From Candidatus Xiphinematobacter sp. (GTDB taxonomy: Bacteria > Verrucomicrobiota > Verrucomicrobiia > Chthoniobacterales > Xiphinematobacteraceae): 64,000 nucleotides of DNA. The stretch is from positions 554,673 to 618,672 of the forward strand of contig CP068473.1 in assembly GCA_016766635.1 (NCBI GenBank), in the 5' to 3' direction. Numbering within the stretch: position 1 is the first letter of the stretch; every line of letters starts with the position of its first letter. Made by a program: the position numbers and the translations under genes. Positions 21,601 to 31,792 of this stretch are shown piece by piece. The notes under the pieces are model-generated. The model was given only the letters and a program-made list of their open reading frames with translations. It ran no database searches and had not been told where the DNA came from.

Positions 21601-22858
21601 GAACAAGAACGGCACTGTTAGTATCCACCAGAAGGATGGGCGTGAACTGGAAAGTCACAACGTTGTGGTTGGTTCCGTTATCTCGATAGCGGATGGATCT
21701 TTCGTCAAACGCGGTAAGACATTTATCCAGTGGGATCCTTATAATGTGCCAATTATTACTGAGAAATCGGGACGTGTTGAGTTTCGGGACATGATTCCTG
21801 GGGTCACCATTCGTAAACAGGTGGACGAAACAACTGGACTTATGGGCACGATGGTAGTCGAACATAAGGAGGATCTCCACCCCCAGATAGTCATTCTGGA
21901 TGAGCAGGCAGCGGTAGTCGTTAGTTATTCTATTCCGGCAGGAGCTCACATCACCGTAGCGGAGGGAAGAATTGCCCAAGCCGGCCAGTTACTCGCAAAA
22001 ACCCCACGAAAGATTGCTAAGACCAAGGACATTACGGGTGGACTGCCAAGAGTTGCCGAATTATTTGAGGCACGCCGCCCGAAAGATGCTGCGGAGATTG
22101 CGAAGGTAGACGGCACGGTTGAAATTGGTGGGACAGTTCGAGGAAGGCGACGTCTTATCATTAAGGATGAGGCATCGAGTGTGGAGGAGGAACACCTCAT
22201 TCCACTTAGCAAGCATATCATTGTTTTTAACGAGGATTTCGTAAAAAAGGGACAACAATTGACTGAGGGGCCTGTTGTTCCTCATGAAGTGTTAGAGGTA
22301 TGTGGTCCCCAGGAGCTACAGGAGCATCTCCTCAATGAGGTACAGGAGGTCTATCGACTGCAGGGGGTAGAAATTAATGACAAGCATATTGAGATTATTG
22401 TACGTCAAATGCTACGCAAGGTAAGGATCACTGATCCTGGTGATACCTCTTTGCTTTGGGGCGATCAAGTAGACCGGCTAGAGTTTAAAAAGGAAAACGA
22501 CACAGTCATAGAACAGGGTGGAAAACCGGCTGAAGCCTCTCCTGTCTTACTTGGAATTACTAAAGCCTCCCTGGAGACCGACAGCTTTATTTCGGCGGCG
22601 TCTTTTCAAGACACCACCCGCATCCTTACGGAAGCAGCCACTCTGGGTAAAACGGACTCTCTCCGTGGGTTTAAGGAGAATGTTATTATGGGGCACCTCA
22701 TTCCAGCGGGTAGCGGCTTTAAAGCTAACCGTGATCTTGAACTTATCCATTTTGGTGAAGAGGCTCATTTTGGTGAAGAGACTGCATTCCATCCAACAAC
22801 CGGGTACGGTGGTACCAGGATCGAACCTGAAGAAACTCCTTACGAAGAAGCACTATGA
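18692..22858 (+). CDS. rpoC: DNA-directed RNA polymerase subunit beta'
   Basis: Catalytic beta' subunit. The N-terminal zinc site has Cys71, Cys73, Cys86 and Cys89. The active-site NADFDGDQM motif lies near residue 460. A second zinc cluster ([17 protein letters not shown]) is near residue 890. The C-terminal [18 protein letters not shown] block is intact. At 1388 aa it is of normal length. The last 40 residues contain a near-perfect 18 bp tandem duplication encoding [12 protein letters not shown]. The stop overlaps the rpsB start by 4 bp, an unusual direct coupling of polymerase and ribosomal genes. Confidence 0.99.
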   Translation: MKEFASREALFDPRGEAFEEVSITVASPEAVRGWSRGEVKNPETINYRTFKPEKGGLFCERIFGPTRDWECSCGKYKRIKHKGVVCDRCGVEVTLARVRRERMGHIELAVPVSHIWFYKCMPSRIGLMLDMTSRQLERVIYYEDYIVIDPGSTDLQHCQLLTEAEFLEIEERYGETFSAAMGAGAIQRLLEQVELIRLSDEIEQQMTCTRSKQLRKKLAKRLKLVQGFAASRTRPEWMVLDVLPVIPPDLRPLVPLEGGRFATSDLNDLYRRVINRNNRLKTLLQLKTPEVIIRNEKRMLQEAVDALFDNGRHGRAVTGAANRPLKSLSDMLKGKGGRFRQNLLGKRVDYSGRSVIVIGPELQLHQCGLPKKMALVLFEPFIIRRLKELGYVHTVRSAKKMIERQTPEVWDILDEVTRGHPVLLNRAPTLHRLSIQAFEPILIEGEAIRIHPLVCAAYNADFDGDQMAVHVPLSIEAQMEARLLMLAPNNIFSPSSGKPITTPSQDIPLGCYYLTQGPRQNAALEGKGRLPLFAGHAEVELALSRGAVQIHAIIRLQNPDFGKKTSYGDFSAKVIETTAGRVIFNQIWPQELGFYNKVAGKKQLSEIIWCCYKVAGHQKTVETLDRLKEVGFYAATKAGISIGITDMIIPREKTPLLERAYREVAEVEKQYHRGVITDGERKNKVQDIWTHTGEEVANALFRTLEHNEGRHEMNPVYMMVDSGARGNRTQVKQLAGMRGLMAKPSGEIIESPITSNFREGLTVLEYFISTHGARKGLADTALKTADSGYLTRKLVDAAQDVIVTSHDCETANGITVRPIYEGDEEVVSLSNRVVGRTSCEAVKDPVTGKILVCSGDLLEEGIATALENMGVEQLRIRSALTCESKQGICAKCYGRNLATGSIVKLGEAVGIIAAQSIGEPGTQLTMRTFHVGGTASQTFKQPIIKAKNDGWVRFNDLRTVRSLEENFIVLNKNGTVSIHQKDGRELESHNVVVGSVISIADGSFVKRGKTFIQWDPYNVPIITEKSGRVEFRDMIPGVTIRKQVDETTGLMGTMVVEHKEDLHPQIVILDEQAAVVVSYSIPAGAHITVAEGRIAQAGQLLAKTPRKIAKTKDITGGLPRVAELFEARRPKDAAEIAKVDGTVEIGGTVRGRRRLIIKDEASSVEEEHLIPLSKHIIVFNEDFVKKGQQLTEGPVVPHEVLEVCGPQELQEHLLNEVQEVYRLQGVEINDKHIEIIVRQMLRKVRITDPGDTSLLWGDQVDRLEFKKENDTVIEQGGKPAEASPVLLGITKASLETDSFISAASFQDTTRILTEAATLGKTDSLRGFKENVIMGHLIPAGSGFKANRDLELIHFGEEAHFGEETAFHPTTGYGGTRIEPEETPYEEAL
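22748..22783 (+). repeat. 18 bp tandem duplication at the rpoC 3' end
   Basis: The unit CATTTTGGTGAAGAGGCT is repeated with one mismatch (22748-22765 and 22766-22783). It duplicates six residues, HFGEEA, in the acidic tail of beta', outside the conserved core. Confidence 0.9.
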
Positions 22859-23607
22859 TCGATTCCTCTCTCTCTCAACCCAAGATGGAACTTATGACTG
22901 AACTGCTGGAAGCAGGAGTCCACTATGGGCATCAGACCAGACGGTGGCATCCCAGGATGCGCGACTATATTTTAGAAGAACGCAACTCTATTTATATTAT
23001 CGACTTAGAAAAAACGGTTAAGCAGTTGGCACAGGCATCACTTTTTTTAGGACAGGTAGTGCAAAAAGGGGGCAGGGTGCTTTTTGTAGGGACAAAAAAA
23101 CAGGCACAAGAAGCTGTGAAAGAAGCGGCCATTGCCACTGGCCAGTTTTTTGTTAACCAGCGATGGTTGGGTGGGACATTGACCAATCTGATAACGATTC
23201 GGAAGAGTGTTGCCCGTATGCAAAAACTGGAAGCCCTAGAGCAAGGCACCAGTTGGTCGCGAATGAACAAGAAAGAGGCTTCTGCTCTCCACCGGGAAGC
23301 CGTTAAGCTGCATTCTAATCTCAGCGGGATCGCTGAAATGGAAACTCTGCCCGATGCAGTTGTTGTTATCGACACCCTCTGTGAAAAAATTGCCATTTCC
23401 GAAGCCAACCGCCTCCACATTCCAGTCGTTGCTATTGTGGACACTAATAGTAACCCTTCCTATATCGACTACCCTATTGCTGGCAATGATGACGCCATCC
23501 GCTCAGTCCGGATGATTTTGCAGATACTAGTGGACGCTATGTACCAAGCCTCTCAGCCACAAGGCAAGGTAAACAGTATAGAATCGACTTCCACTGTTGC
23601 CGGGTAA
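22855..23607 (+). CDS. rpsB: 30S ribosomal protein S2
   Basis: Small-subunit protein that binds near S1. The conserved N-terminal block [19 protein letters not shown] and [23 protein letters not shown] and [19 protein letters not shown] are all present. The ATG at 22855 overlaps the rpoC stop (ATGA). An internal ATG at 22885 ([11 protein letters not shown]) would give a start closer to the family norm. At 250 aa it is of normal length. rpsB-tsf is a standard pair, but placement directly behind rpoC is uncommon. Confidence 0.97.
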   Translation: MIDSSLSQPKMELMTELLEAGVHYGHQTRRWHPRMRDYILEERNSIYIIDLEKTVKQLAQASLFLGQVVQKGGRVLFVGTKKQAQEAVKEAAIATGQFFVNQRWLGGTLTNLITIRKSVARMQKLEALEQGTSWSRMNKKEASALHREAVKLHSNLSGIAEMETLPDAVVVIDTLCEKIAISEANRLHIPVVAIVDTNSNPSYIDYPIAGNDDAIRSVRMILQILVDAMYQASQPQGKVNSIESTSTVAG

Positions 23608-23663
23608 ATTCGAGGAAGATACAGCCAGCCCAGCTTTTTGTCCAACCTTGATGGGAAGACTTT

Positions 23664-24281
23664 ATGAAAGAAGTAGTTACCGCAAGACTTGTTAAAGACC
23701 TCCGTGAAAGGACTGGTGCAGGCATCATGGACTGCAAGCGTGCCCTGGTTGAGGTGAGTGGGAACATCACTAAGGCAGCAGACCTTCTTCGCGAAAGAGG
23801 TATTTCGCTCGCTAAAAAGCGATCTTCTTACACGACACGGGAAGGCCTCGTAGCGTCCTACATCCATCTGCAAGGGAAAGTCGGAGTGCTTGTCGAAGTC
23901 AACTGTGAGACTGACTTTGTCGCCAACAATGAAACCTTTCGCAAGTTTGTAAAGGATATCACGTTACATATTGCGGCATCGCATCCGATCTATCTGAGGC
24001 GGGGAGAGGTTCCTGCTCACATAGTTGAGAATGAGCGCAGAGTCTGCGCCGTCCAGGTTCAAGGCAAGCCTTCTCGTGTAGTAGAGAAGATCGTGGAAGG
24101 AAAATTGGAGAAATTTTACTCCATGGTTTGTCTGCTTGAACAAGCTTTTGTAAAAGAGCCTGATCTTACCATCCAAGAGCTTGTGAATCAACAGATTACG
24201 AAACTAGGAGAGAATGTTGTGATTCGCCGCTTTGTCCGCTATGCAGTCGGTGAAGATCTTTCTCTAGAAAACGAGAGGTAG
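23664..24281 (+). CDS. tsf: Elongation factor Ts
   Basis: Nucleotide exchange factor for EF-Tu. The UBA-like N-terminus ends in RTGAGIMDCKRAL and the core signature VNCETDFVANNETF is present. At 205 aa it is the compact form, lacking much of the second core repeat and coiled-coil insert of the ~280 aa E. coli protein; short forms occur in other phyla. It follows rpsB by 56 bp. Confidence 0.95.
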   Translation: MKEVVTARLVKDLRERTGAGIMDCKRALVEVSGNITKAADLLRERGISLAKKRSSYTTREGLVASYIHLQGKVGVLVEVNCETDFVANNETFRKFVKDITLHIAASHPIYLRRGEVPAHIVENERRVCAVQVQGKPSRVVEKIVEGKLEKFYSMVCLLEQAFVKEPDLTIQELVNQQITKLGENVVIRRFVRYAVGEDLSLENER

Positions 24282-24462
24282 AACTTCTCTTCTAGGTCTT
24301 CTTAGGATGTGTCTTTAAAAAAGATCAGAGCGAGAGAGCGCTTGCGAGAAAGGGCCGTCAGTTTCGGGAAGTGCCACCTTCTATGCGTCGCACATACTAC
24401 GACACTAAGAAAAAGCAAAAACAGCATAGATAGCACGGTGGCATTTCCCCTCCAGTAAAGCC

Positions 24463-25866
24463 ATGCGCAAAACAAAAATCGTCTGTACCCTGGGACCAGC
24501 AACAGATTCCGAGAAAAAGATTTCCGAACTGATTGAAACCGGATGCAACATTTTTAGGATCAACATGAGCCATGCTCTTCATGACTGGGTATGCAAAGTA
24601 GCTCAGAGCGTTCGCAAGGTTGCTGCCAAAAAGGGAAAAGTGGTCGGTATTCTGCTCGACACTCAAGGTCCTGCTATTCGCACCGGAGACCTAAGTAGTC
24701 CTCTCCATCTTAAGGTAGGAAGCACCGTAGAATTTACGGTCCATGGCGCTAGCAGAAAAGCAGTCCACTCTGTGAGTGTCAACTATGGTGGCCTAGTCCA
24801 AGATGTATCCATAGGAAGTATCCTCCTTGTAGATAATGGCGTGATTCGTATGAAAGTGCTTTCAAAGCAAGAGAATAGGATACATTGTGAGGTGCTAACT
24901 CCTGGGATCTTAAGGTCCCGTAGACATATCAATCTTCCGGGTGTTCGAGTTAGCATGCCACCCTTAACCGAGAAGGACCTTGCGGATATTAAGCTGGGCA
25001 TGGAGATAGGAGTGGACTTTGTTGCTCTCAGTTTCTGCCGGGAAGCAAGTGATATCCGGGTGCTTCGTAAAATCCTCCGACAATATGGAAGCGTTGCCTC
25101 TATCATTGCTAAGATTGAGGATCAGCATGCTGTACAGGTTGTTGATGAAATCATCCGTGAAGCGGATGCTATCATGTTAGCCCGTGGTGATCTTGGTATT
25201 GAGTGTCCAATGGAGGAACTTCCAATTATTCAGAGGAGCGTTACCAGACGCTGCTTGCAGATTGGACGACCTGTGATTGTCGCCACCCATATGCTAGAGT
25301 CTATGATCAAGAATCCCTTTCCTACTCGTGCAGAGATTATAGATGTCGCGTACGCCGTTTTCGAACAAGTAGACGCGATCATGCTGAGTGGAGAAACCAG
25401 CATAGGCAAGTATCCAGTGGAATGCGTGCGCACTTTTGACCAAATTGCTCGTCGGGTCGAAAATGACAATCAGAACTTCCATGTTCAGGAGACAATCACC
25501 GTAGACTGCAAGCAGGAGCTGATAAAATCCTCAGTGGCCTTAGCCAACTCTCTTCCTAACTCAAAGCTGATCGTTTTTACGCGCCGCGGTGCAATGGCCC
25601 ATTGCGTAAGCCGTCTTCGGTTGACCGGAACCTCCGTGTTTGCCTTTTCCCCCGATGAGGAAATGGTACGACAGCTGATGTTGGACTGGAATGTTTTTCC
25701 TATCCATATGCCATTCGCAAATTCCCCAGAGCGTACTGTCACAGATGCTGAGACGTTGCTCAAGCAGCGAAACTTGATCCAAAAAGGTGACCAACTTGTA
25801 GTCGTTAGCGACCTTCTAGTGGGAGAAAATACTTTCCACTCTATTCAGTTAAGGACCGTATTCTAG
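24463..25866 (+). CDS. pyk: Pyruvate kinase
   Basis: Last step of glycolysis: phosphoenolpyruvate plus ADP gives pyruvate and ATP. It starts with RKTKIVCTLGPATDSEKKI. The metal and substrate site is IIAKIEDQHAV, followed by IMLARGDLGIECP and VDAIMLSGETSIGKYP. The C-terminal domain, the usual place for allosteric sites, is complete. At 467 aa it is typical. It follows tsf by about 180 bp and ends before a long stretch without genes. Confidence 0.97.
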   Translation: MRKTKIVCTLGPATDSEKKISELIETGCNIFRINMSHALHDWVCKVAQSVRKVAAKKGKVVGILLDTQGPAIRTGDLSSPLHLKVGSTVEFTVHGASRKAVHSVSVNYGGLVQDVSIGSILLVDNGVIRMKVLSKQENRIHCEVLTPGILRSRRHINLPGVRVSMPPLTEKDLADIKLGMEIGVDFVALSFCREASDIRVLRKILRQYGSVASIIAKIEDQHAVQVVDEIIREADAIMLARGDLGIECPMEELPIIQRSVTRRCLQIGRPVIVATHMLESMIKNPFPTRAEIIDVAYAVFEQVDAIMLSGETSIGKYPVECVRTFDQIARRVENDNQNFHVQETITVDCKQELIKSSVALANSLPNSKLIVFTRRGAMAHCVSRLRLTGTSVFAFSPDEEMVRQLMLDWNVFPIHMPFANSPERTVTDAETLLKQRNLIQKGDQLVVVSDLLVGENTFHSIQLRTVF

Positions 25867-27080
25867 ATGGTCATTTTTCTCAGATAAAAAGGAATCATGT
25901 CCACTCTTAAGCACGCAGATCCCTCGCTTTCCTGAAAGTATTCCTCTCATGGAAAGCTTACGTAGTTCTTATGAGTGCAATTTTGCAATTGGCAGGGGTA
26001 AGCCGATAGGTCCATCCCCTCTTATGCCAGGGAGGAAAGGTGAATGCTACCCTTTGCGCCCCCCATCATTCAAATGGATCTGAGCTTGAGTATCACCTAC
26101 AATCTCGCTGCGATCCCATCGCTTCAATTTTTGAGTCAAAAGAGCATCCAGGAAATAGGCCGCACTGGGGCAACCTTTGGGCCGATCATCGCTGAGTCTT
26201 CCGGATTGCCATACATCGCTTTCACCAAGCCCCTTCTCTCATCCACAAAGTTGTACAGTGTATTTGCAGGTATTTCGGGCATCTTCTCCACTCACGTCAC
26301 AGGCAAGGTCTAGCGAGGGTTGGTCTGCCCATTTGGACACACGGCGAAGGCCCCCATAATCCCGTCGCGCCGCTTAAGAGGGATAAAATGACCAAGCCTA
26401 AGGGGCCCCTCCCCGAAGAATCGCTCTAGCAGCCTCCGTTATGCTCCCTAATGCTCCTAAAATTAGGCCGCCGGCGGGCAAGCCAAGTCTAGCATAGCAT
26501 GAAAGTTTTTCCTGCAGTTATGACAGCCAAATGCAAATTGGGTCGGAGTATCTTCCACAAGCTTTTTGGCCGCTTTTTCTTCCTGGCAGTGTACCCTTTA
26601 TGCGAGTTGCGCTTCCTATGGTAACGTTGATAGTGGCACCAGGCGCTGCCTGGTGCTTGTGGCTCCGGCCCTCCTTAGTTCTTTCCGCAGCCATGAAGCG
26701 ATGACCAACGGTAAACGTAGTTTCTTCATATGGTTAGGCGACACACAACTCCTGGTGCCAGCGCAAACTGCTTGTTACGGATACCCCTCTACTGGAGAGG
26801 CTTGACACCGCCTAGCTGGGCTGAATCAACAACATGAATAACCAACAAGGAATGGATGGCGGCCTAATTCTCAAGATTGGCAAGATAATTGCTTAAGAGG
26901 GGAAAGACTTAGTGCCAAACAAAAGGGCACAAATAAAAAGGATGACTCCAGATAAAAACTGGGAGAGAGTGGCGCCTTACGCAGAAGGGAAGGTCTAGCA
27001 AAAAAGTTAGGATTTTGGTGGCAGCAACTTCTCCACAGCCGGACTCCACCCATCCTAACTACCCCACCAGCTTTTAAAGA
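25867..27080. other. 1.2 kb region without a recognisable gene
   Basis: This is the longest empty stretch in the window. The open frames it contains (for example 26044-26313 plus, 89 codons, and 26566-26805 plus, 79 codons) match no family I know and have no supporting ribosome site. It may be a degraded gene, as expected in a shrinking genome. It contains a perfect 9 bp hairpin at 26636-26656. The sucC promoter should lie near the right end. Confidence 0.5.
26636..26656. repeat. Perfect 9 bp inverted repeat (hairpin)
   Basis: GCACCAGGC and GCCTGGTGC flank a 3-base loop. It is GC-rich and would be a very stable hairpin. It is not followed by a clear T-run on either strand, so it is not called a terminator. 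Confidence 0.7.
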
Positions 27081-28283
27081 ATGAATATCCACGAATATCA
27101 AGCTAAACAGTTGTTTGAGAAATTCCAAGTAGCCGTCCCTAGAGGGGCTCCAGCGTCTACCCCGAACCAGGCACGTAAAGTTGCCACTGAATTAGGTGTG
27201 CATCGCTTTGTTGTTAAGGCGCAAATTCACGCAGGAGGACGGGGAAAGGGTGTATTTGCAAATGGATTGCTCAGTGGAGTCCACCTTTGCAATTCAATAG
27301 AGCAGGTTGTTAAAGCGGCTTCTCAAATGTTAGGCAATACCCTCATTACTTGTCAGACTGGATCGGAAGGACAGATTGTCCATCAAGTACTTATAGCTGA
27401 AAGCATAGAGATCAAGAGGGAATACTATTTCGCAATTGTTGTGGATCGTGAGGCAAGTATTCCACTCTTAGTTGCTAGCCAAGAAGGGGGAGTAGAAATC
27501 GAAAATATAGTTGAGAAATCTTCTGGAAAAATTCTCTGCGAGGCTGTGCACCCCCTGATGGGTTTGCAGGCTTACCAGGCACGAAATTTAGCGTATCGGC
27601 TTGGTTTTCAACACTCGAAGATTGCCGAAGCCGCTACTCTCTTTCTCCGACTTTTTGACTTTTTTGTTTCCCTCGATTGTTCCCTTGCAGAAGTTAATCC
27701 ACTTATATTAGCGGCGGATGGTAGAGTGCTGGCCCTGGATGCAAAGTGCAGTTTCGATGATAATGCACTTTTTCGGCATCCAGATGTTACGGCTCTACGC
27801 GATCTTTCGGAGGAAGACTTCCACGAAGCTGAAGCCTCTAGGTTTGATCTAAACTATGTTAGGCTAGATGGAAGTGTCGCTTGCCTAGTAAATGGTGCAG
27901 GGCTAGCCATGGCGACGATGGACATTATCAAGTATTATGGGGGCAACCCCGCTAATTTTCTCGATGTCGGCGGTAGCGCAAGTGAAGAACAAGTGACAGC
28001 AGCCTTCAAGATTCTTCTCAGCGACGAAGGTGTCAAGGCAATCCTGGTAAACATTTTTGGTGGTATCATGAGATGCGATGTTATCGCTCAGGGAATTCTT
28101 AACGCTGTCCGCATAGTAAGCTTGCCTGTGCCTCTTATTGTAAGATTGGAGGGCACTAATGAGGAGCTTGGAAAAAAATTGCTTGTAGAGTCCCGCCTGC
28201 CTATCATTGCTGCGGACGATTTGGCTGATGCTGCCCAGAAGGCAGTGGCTGCAGCCAAAAATCCTCTCTGTTGTTGTAGGTAG
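27081..28283 (+). CDS. sucC: Succinyl-CoA synthetase beta subunit
   Basis: With SucD, converts succinyl-CoA to succinate with substrate-level phosphorylation. The N-terminus [15 protein letters not shown] starts an ATP-grasp domain with [13 protein letters not shown]. The C-terminal CoA-ligase domain has the phosphohistidine-interacting [13 protein letters not shown]. At 400 aa it is of normal length. It is followed by sucD after 55 bp, and then by gltA, giving a small TCA-cycle operon. Confidence 0.97.
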   Translation: MNIHEYQAKQLFEKFQVAVPRGAPASTPNQARKVATELGVHRFVVKAQIHAGGRGKGVFANGLLSGVHLCNSIEQVVKAASQMLGNTLITCQTGSEGQIVHQVLIAESIEIKREYYFAIVVDREASIPLLVASQEGGVEIENIVEKSSGKILCEAVHPLMGLQAYQARNLAYRLGFQHSKIAEAATLFLRLFDFFVSLDCSLAEVNPLILAADGRVLALDAKCSFDDNALFRHPDVTALRDLSEEDFHEAEASRFDLNYVRLDGSVACLVNGAGLAMATMDIIKYYGGNPANFLDVGGSASEEQVTAAFKILLSDEGVKAILVNIFGGIMRCDVIAQGILNAVRIVSLPVPLIVRLEGTNEELGKKLLVESRLPIIAADDLADAAQKAVAAAKNPLCCCR

Positions 28284-28338
28284 TTGGGAAGAGTAGCGTG
28301 GAGAACTATGGAATCCTTATTAGGAGGAGAAAAGTAGT

Positions 28339-29217
28339 ATGGCGGTCTTGATTAATAAGAGTACTCGCCTGCTGGTGCAGGGGATTACTGGAAGATCTGG
28401 TTCCTTTCATACACGTAGTTGCATAGAATATGGGACTAACGTTGTAGCTGGGGTAACGCCAGGGCGTGGGGGAGGGACCTTTGACTCTATAGTGCCAATA
28501 TTTGATACCGTAGAGGAGGCACGGAAGGAGACTGGATGCGACGCCACAATGATCTTCGTGCCTGGCCCGTTCGCTGCCGATGCAGTTCTAGAGGCGGCTG
28601 CGGCAGGGGTGGGTCTTATTGTCTGTATTACTGAGGGCATTCCTACTATGGACATGGTACGCGTAATGGCAGTACTGCAGGAAAAGGAATGTCGGCTAAT
28701 TGGGCCTAACTGCCCAGGCGTTATAACGCCTGGGCAATGTAAGATCGGTATCATGCCAGGCTATATCCATAGGCCGGGCTCCATCGGAATCATCTCCCGC
28801 TCTGGGACCCTAACTTATGAGGCTGTTTGGCAATTAACAGAACGTGGTTACGGGCAAAGCACGTGCATTGGTGTCGGAGGCGATCCTGTCCAGGGAACTT
28901 CACATCTAGAGGCTCTTAAAATGTTACACGACGACCCAGAGACACAAGGAATTGTTCTCGTCGGAGAGATTGGGGGTACGGCAGAGGAGCAAGCCGCTGC
29001 ATGGGCGAAGGAACATGGCAGAAAACCGCTTGCTGCATTTGTTGCTGGTGCAACTGCCCCGGCTGGGCGTCGCATGGGGCATGCCGGAGCCATTATTTCT
29101 AGCGGTAAGGGGACCGCGCAGAGTAAGATAGAGGCCTTAGAAGAGGCTGGTTTTCATATAGCCAGATCTCCAGCGGATATCGCAAAGACTGTGATCCAAG
29201 CCTTAGAGGCTAAGTAG
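28339..29217 (+). CDS. sucD: Succinyl-CoA synthetase alpha subunit
   Basis: Catalytic alpha subunit. It has the CoA-binding Rossmann fold ([13 protein letters not shown]), NCPGVITPG, and the active-site phosphohistidine His248 in RMGHAGAII. At 292 aa it is of normal length. A good ribosome site, TAGGAGGAG, precedes the ATG. A perfect 26 bp palindrome (28711-28736) lies within the codons for CPGVITPGQ. Confidence 0.98.
   Translation: MAVLINKSTRLLVQGITGRSGSFHTRSCIEYGTNVVAGVTPGRGGGTFDSIVPIFDTVEEARKETGCDATMIFVPGPFAADAVLEAAAAGVGLIVCITEGIPTMDMVRVMAVLQEKECRLIGPNCPGVITPGQCKIGIMPGYIHRPGSIGIISRSGTLTYEAVWQLTERGYGQSTCIGVGGDPVQGTSHLEALKMLHDDPETQGIVLVGEIGGTAEEQAAAWAKEHGRKPLAAFVAGATAPAGRRMGHAGAIISSGKGTAQSKIEALEEAGFHIARSPADIAKTVIQALEAK
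28711..28736. repeat. Perfect 26 bp palindrome within sucD
   Basis: The arms are TGCCCAGGCGTTA and TAACGCCTGGGCA with no spacer. The encoded residues are conserved in the family, so codon choice alone decides whether the sequence is palindromic. Confidence 0.95.
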
Positions 29218-29331
29218 TAGCGTTTAACGTCCGTATGTTGCAAAACCCGTGTCTCTTTCTACTCTGTTGGCTCTTCGTGACAAGCGAAGGAACTGTACTA
29301 TAAATAATGAGGTTATTATCCTAGCATTGCT

Positions 29332-30456
29332 ATGGCAATTACCACTGCAAAAGGGCTAGAAGGAATCATTGCAAACAGTACCGCTATCAGTGATGTGCGG
29401 GGAGAAGAGGGTGTTCTGATCTATGGGGGATATGACATCAATGAGCTAGCCGGTAAGGTTAGTTACGAGGAAGTGGTATATTTGCTTTGGCATGGAAAAT
29501 TGCCTGACCAAGACGAACTTGATCACCTAAAGGCCGATTTAAGTCATTGTCGCAGGTTACCAGAAGGGGTTCTAAGCTTTATTATGGGGGCGCCAAAAGA
29601 TGCTAATCCTATGGATATACTTCGAACAGGAATATCAATGATGGGGCTATATGATAGGGTGGAGGGAACTGGTGCAGAAGCAGATCGGAAGCGGGCTGTT
29701 AATATCACAGCTAAGGTAGCGATCATAGCTGCCTATTTTCACCGTGCCCGCCAAGGTAAAAGTTTACCTTCAATTCGTGAGGATCTTGGAGAGGCTGCTC
29801 ACTTTCTTTATTTGCTCAACGCAGAAGAGCCTTCGGCTGAGGTAGCAAATACATTGGACCTTGCCTTCTTGCTCCATGCTGACCACGGAATGAACGCTTC
29901 CACTTTCTCTGCACGCGTCACCATTTCTACCTTGAGTGATATTTACTCTGCTATCACCTCCGCTATTGGAACTCTCAAGGGACCTCTTCACGGAGGAGCC
30001 AATGAGGGCGTCATTCACATGCTCCTCGAAATCGAGAGCCTGGACCGAGTGGATGATTGGGTTGGGGAGCGCCTTGCTCAGAAAAAGAGAATTATGGGTA
30101 TTGGACACCGCGTTTACCGTACGCTGGATCCCCGTGCCCCACATTTACGGAGAATGGCTCTTAAACTTTGCAATCGGCTAGGCGAGCAGAAGTGGATCCA
30201 AATGTCTGAGCGTATTGCCGCTATCATGAAGGCGAAGAAGGGTCTTCATGCTAACGTTGATTTTTATTCGGCTACCGTCTACTATTCCCTTGGTATCCCA
30301 ACCGACATGTTTACCCCCGTCTTCACTATTGCACGTACAGCTGGTTGGACAGCTCATATTCTGGAGCAGCTTGCGGATAACCGGCTCTACCGGCCACTAA
30401 GCGAATACACAGGACCAGTCCTAGGGAAAAGGGTAAAGCCCATCAATCAACGCTGA
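29332..30456 (+). CDS. gltA: Citrate synthase
   Basis: Condenses oxaloacetate and acetyl-CoA to citrate. The catalytic His is visible in GPLHGGANEGV, the second His in GIGHRVYRTLDPRA, and the catalytic Asp in NVDFYSATVYY. At 374 aa it belongs to the shorter Gram-positive/archaeal-like class, lacking the N-terminal extension of the NADH-inhibited E. coli enzyme. 2-methylcitrate synthases are similar, but the sucCD neighbours favour the TCA role. It follows sucD by 114 bp. Confidence 0.93.
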   Translation: MAITTAKGLEGIIANSTAISDVRGEEGVLIYGGYDINELAGKVSYEEVVYLLWHGKLPDQDELDHLKADLSHCRRLPEGVLSFIMGAPKDANPMDILRTGISMMGLYDRVEGTGAEADRKRAVNITAKVAIIAAYFHRARQGKSLPSIREDLGEAAHFLYLLNAEEPSAEVANTLDLAFLLHADHGMNASTFSARVTISTLSDIYSAITSAIGTLKGPLHGGANEGVIHMLLEIESLDRVDDWVGERLAQKKRIMGIGHRVYRTLDPRAPHLRRMALKLCNRLGEQKWIQMSERIAAIMKAKKGLHANVDFYSATVYYSLGIPTDMFTPVFTIARTAGWTAHILEQLADNRLYRPLSEYTGPVLGKRVKPINQR

Positions 30457-30520
30457 CAGCTGCAAGGAAGGTACGTGAATTTCTGAGGGTTGTCCCGTTT
30501 ATCCTACAAGACTGCAGGAG

Positions 30521-31651
30521 ATGCTTATACCAGCCGATCACGATGATCCAATAAATGCTCAGATTTTAGAAGTCTCTGAGGATCAAATTTCTGGATTTTT
30601 CAGGGAGCCGTTTAGAGAAATTTCTCTTCGCAGCGGTGTAGATTTGGCTGTTGTGCTAGAGAGAATTCAAACCATGCTGAGGGTGGGTACCGTTCGTAGA
30701 GTACGTCAGACTTTACTTGCCAATCGCGTAGCAGAAGGGGCCCTTGTGGCTTGGAAAGTACCTGCGGAGAAGTTGGATTCTGCCTTTGATTTTATGTTCC
30801 AAGAGGACCCATTCTCGGGTCATGTTGTTATCCGTTCCGCCGACGCAGGAACTCCGGGTGGGTCCTATCGACTCTGGACAACGCTAAAGGTTCCTCTTGG
30901 TGGATCGTTAGAATCTCACTGTCAGATTCTCTTACGCAGGACGGGTGCGGAGGGCTTTCGACTCATGCGAGCCCGGGGGATCTTTACCCTCGGTGTCGGG
31001 CACGTACGCCGCAAGTCAATCCGGCCCGGTGACAAGTCTGCCAGACCTGCAAAGATGTTGGTGACTTCCGCATCTCCTGTTACTCCACTGGAGTGGAAAG
31101 TGCTCTTAGCTCTGAAGCAAGAATTTTCTCCCGAAGAAATTTGCGAACCCGCCTGGGAAGGGAGGATTTGCCAACTGGATCTAAAAGCAGAAGATTTTTT
31201 CCGGATAGCTGAGTCTTTAGCATCACGCAAGCTTATCGGACGATTTTCTACATTTCTTGAGCATGTCAAACCTTCCATGAGTGGTAAGCGTGTTACCCGT
31301 TTTAATGCCCTCTTCCACTGGGCGGTCCCTACAGGGTTTGAAGAAAGAGCCGGGGCTGAGGTAGGACGTCACGAAATTCTCACTCATTGTTACTGGAGAG
31401 AGGCTGGTCCAGAGTTTAATAACGTGAATATCATGGCCGTAGCACATGGTACGCATAAGGAGACATTACTTGCCCACAAGGTGTCTATTGATCAACACTT
31501 ACAGTCTATGAGTATTCCTGTCCATTACACCAATATATTTTGGGGGGGTCGTAGTGAGATTAAGCCATCTGAAATTTCACCGTTTATCCATGCTAGTTGG
31601 GTGGAGAAAATGTATCAACCCCCTGATTTCTCTGCTTTGGCAGGCGGTTAG
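30521..31651 (+). CDS. Two-domain AsnC-like protein, siroheme decarboxylase (AhbA/AhbB, NirD/L) type
   Basis: 376 aa made of two similar halves, each a winged helix plus AsnC/RAM-like domain. The first half has VAEGALVAWKVP. The second has RFNALFHWAVPTGFEERAG and EILTHCYWR, ending with NNVNIMAVAHGTHKE. These resemble the 'G..ANAMVVW' and 'v.HnY.R' signatures of siroheme decarboxylases AhbA/AhbB and their NirDLGH relatives. In those, two chains form a heterodimer that decarboxylates siroheme toward heme or heme d1. Here both halves are fused. It may instead act as an Lrp-type regulator. It lies 64 bp behind gltA, and its stop codon lies within tRNA-Val. Confidence 0.6.
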   Translation: MLIPADHDDPINAQILEVSEDQISGFFREPFREISLRSGVDLAVVLERIQTMLRVGTVRRVRQTLLANRVAEGALVAWKVPAEKLDSAFDFMFQEDPFSGHVVIRSADAGTPGGSYRLWTTLKVPLGGSLESHCQILLRRTGAEGFRLMRARGIFTLGVGHVRRKSIRPGDKSARPAKMLVTSASPVTPLEWKVLLALKQEFSPEEICEPAWEGRICQLDLKAEDFFRIAESLASRKLIGRFSTFLEHVKPSMSGKRVTRFNALFHWAVPTGFEERAGAEVGRHEILTHCYWREAGPEFNNVNIMAVAHGTHKETLLAHKVSIDQHLQSMSIPVHYTNIFWGGRSEIKPSEISPFIHASWVEKMYQPPDFSALAGG

Positions 31652-31713
31652 CTCAGTGGTAGAGCGACTGGTTTACACCCAGTAGGTCGGGGGTTCGAGA
31701 CCCCCACCGCCTA
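31642..31713 (+). tRNA. tRNA-Val (anticodon TAC)
   Basis: The acceptor arm AGGCGGT (31642-31648) pairs fully with ACCGCCT (31706-31712), and the discriminator is A31713. The anticodon stem CTGGT/ACCAG-type pairing encloses TTACA with anticodon TAC. The T arm is GGGGGTTCGAGACCCCC. CCA is not encoded. The first 10 bases overlap the end and stop codon of the upstream protein gene. Confidence 0.95.
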
Positions 31714-31792
31714 AGGAAAGGAGGAAGGCTATGTAGCTTCTCTGAAAGAACTTCTGGGGGTAGGACGATATCCGTCAGGATGGAGCCTTACT

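Noticed and set aside
21176-21979. 267-codon minus-strand frame within rpoC
   Set aside because: Long, but wholly antisense to conserved beta' sequence and without any family motif; codon structure of rpoC explains it.
26044-26313. 89-codon plus-strand frame in the pyk-sucC gap
   Set aside because: No family, no clear ribosome site; kept only as part of the gene-poor region.
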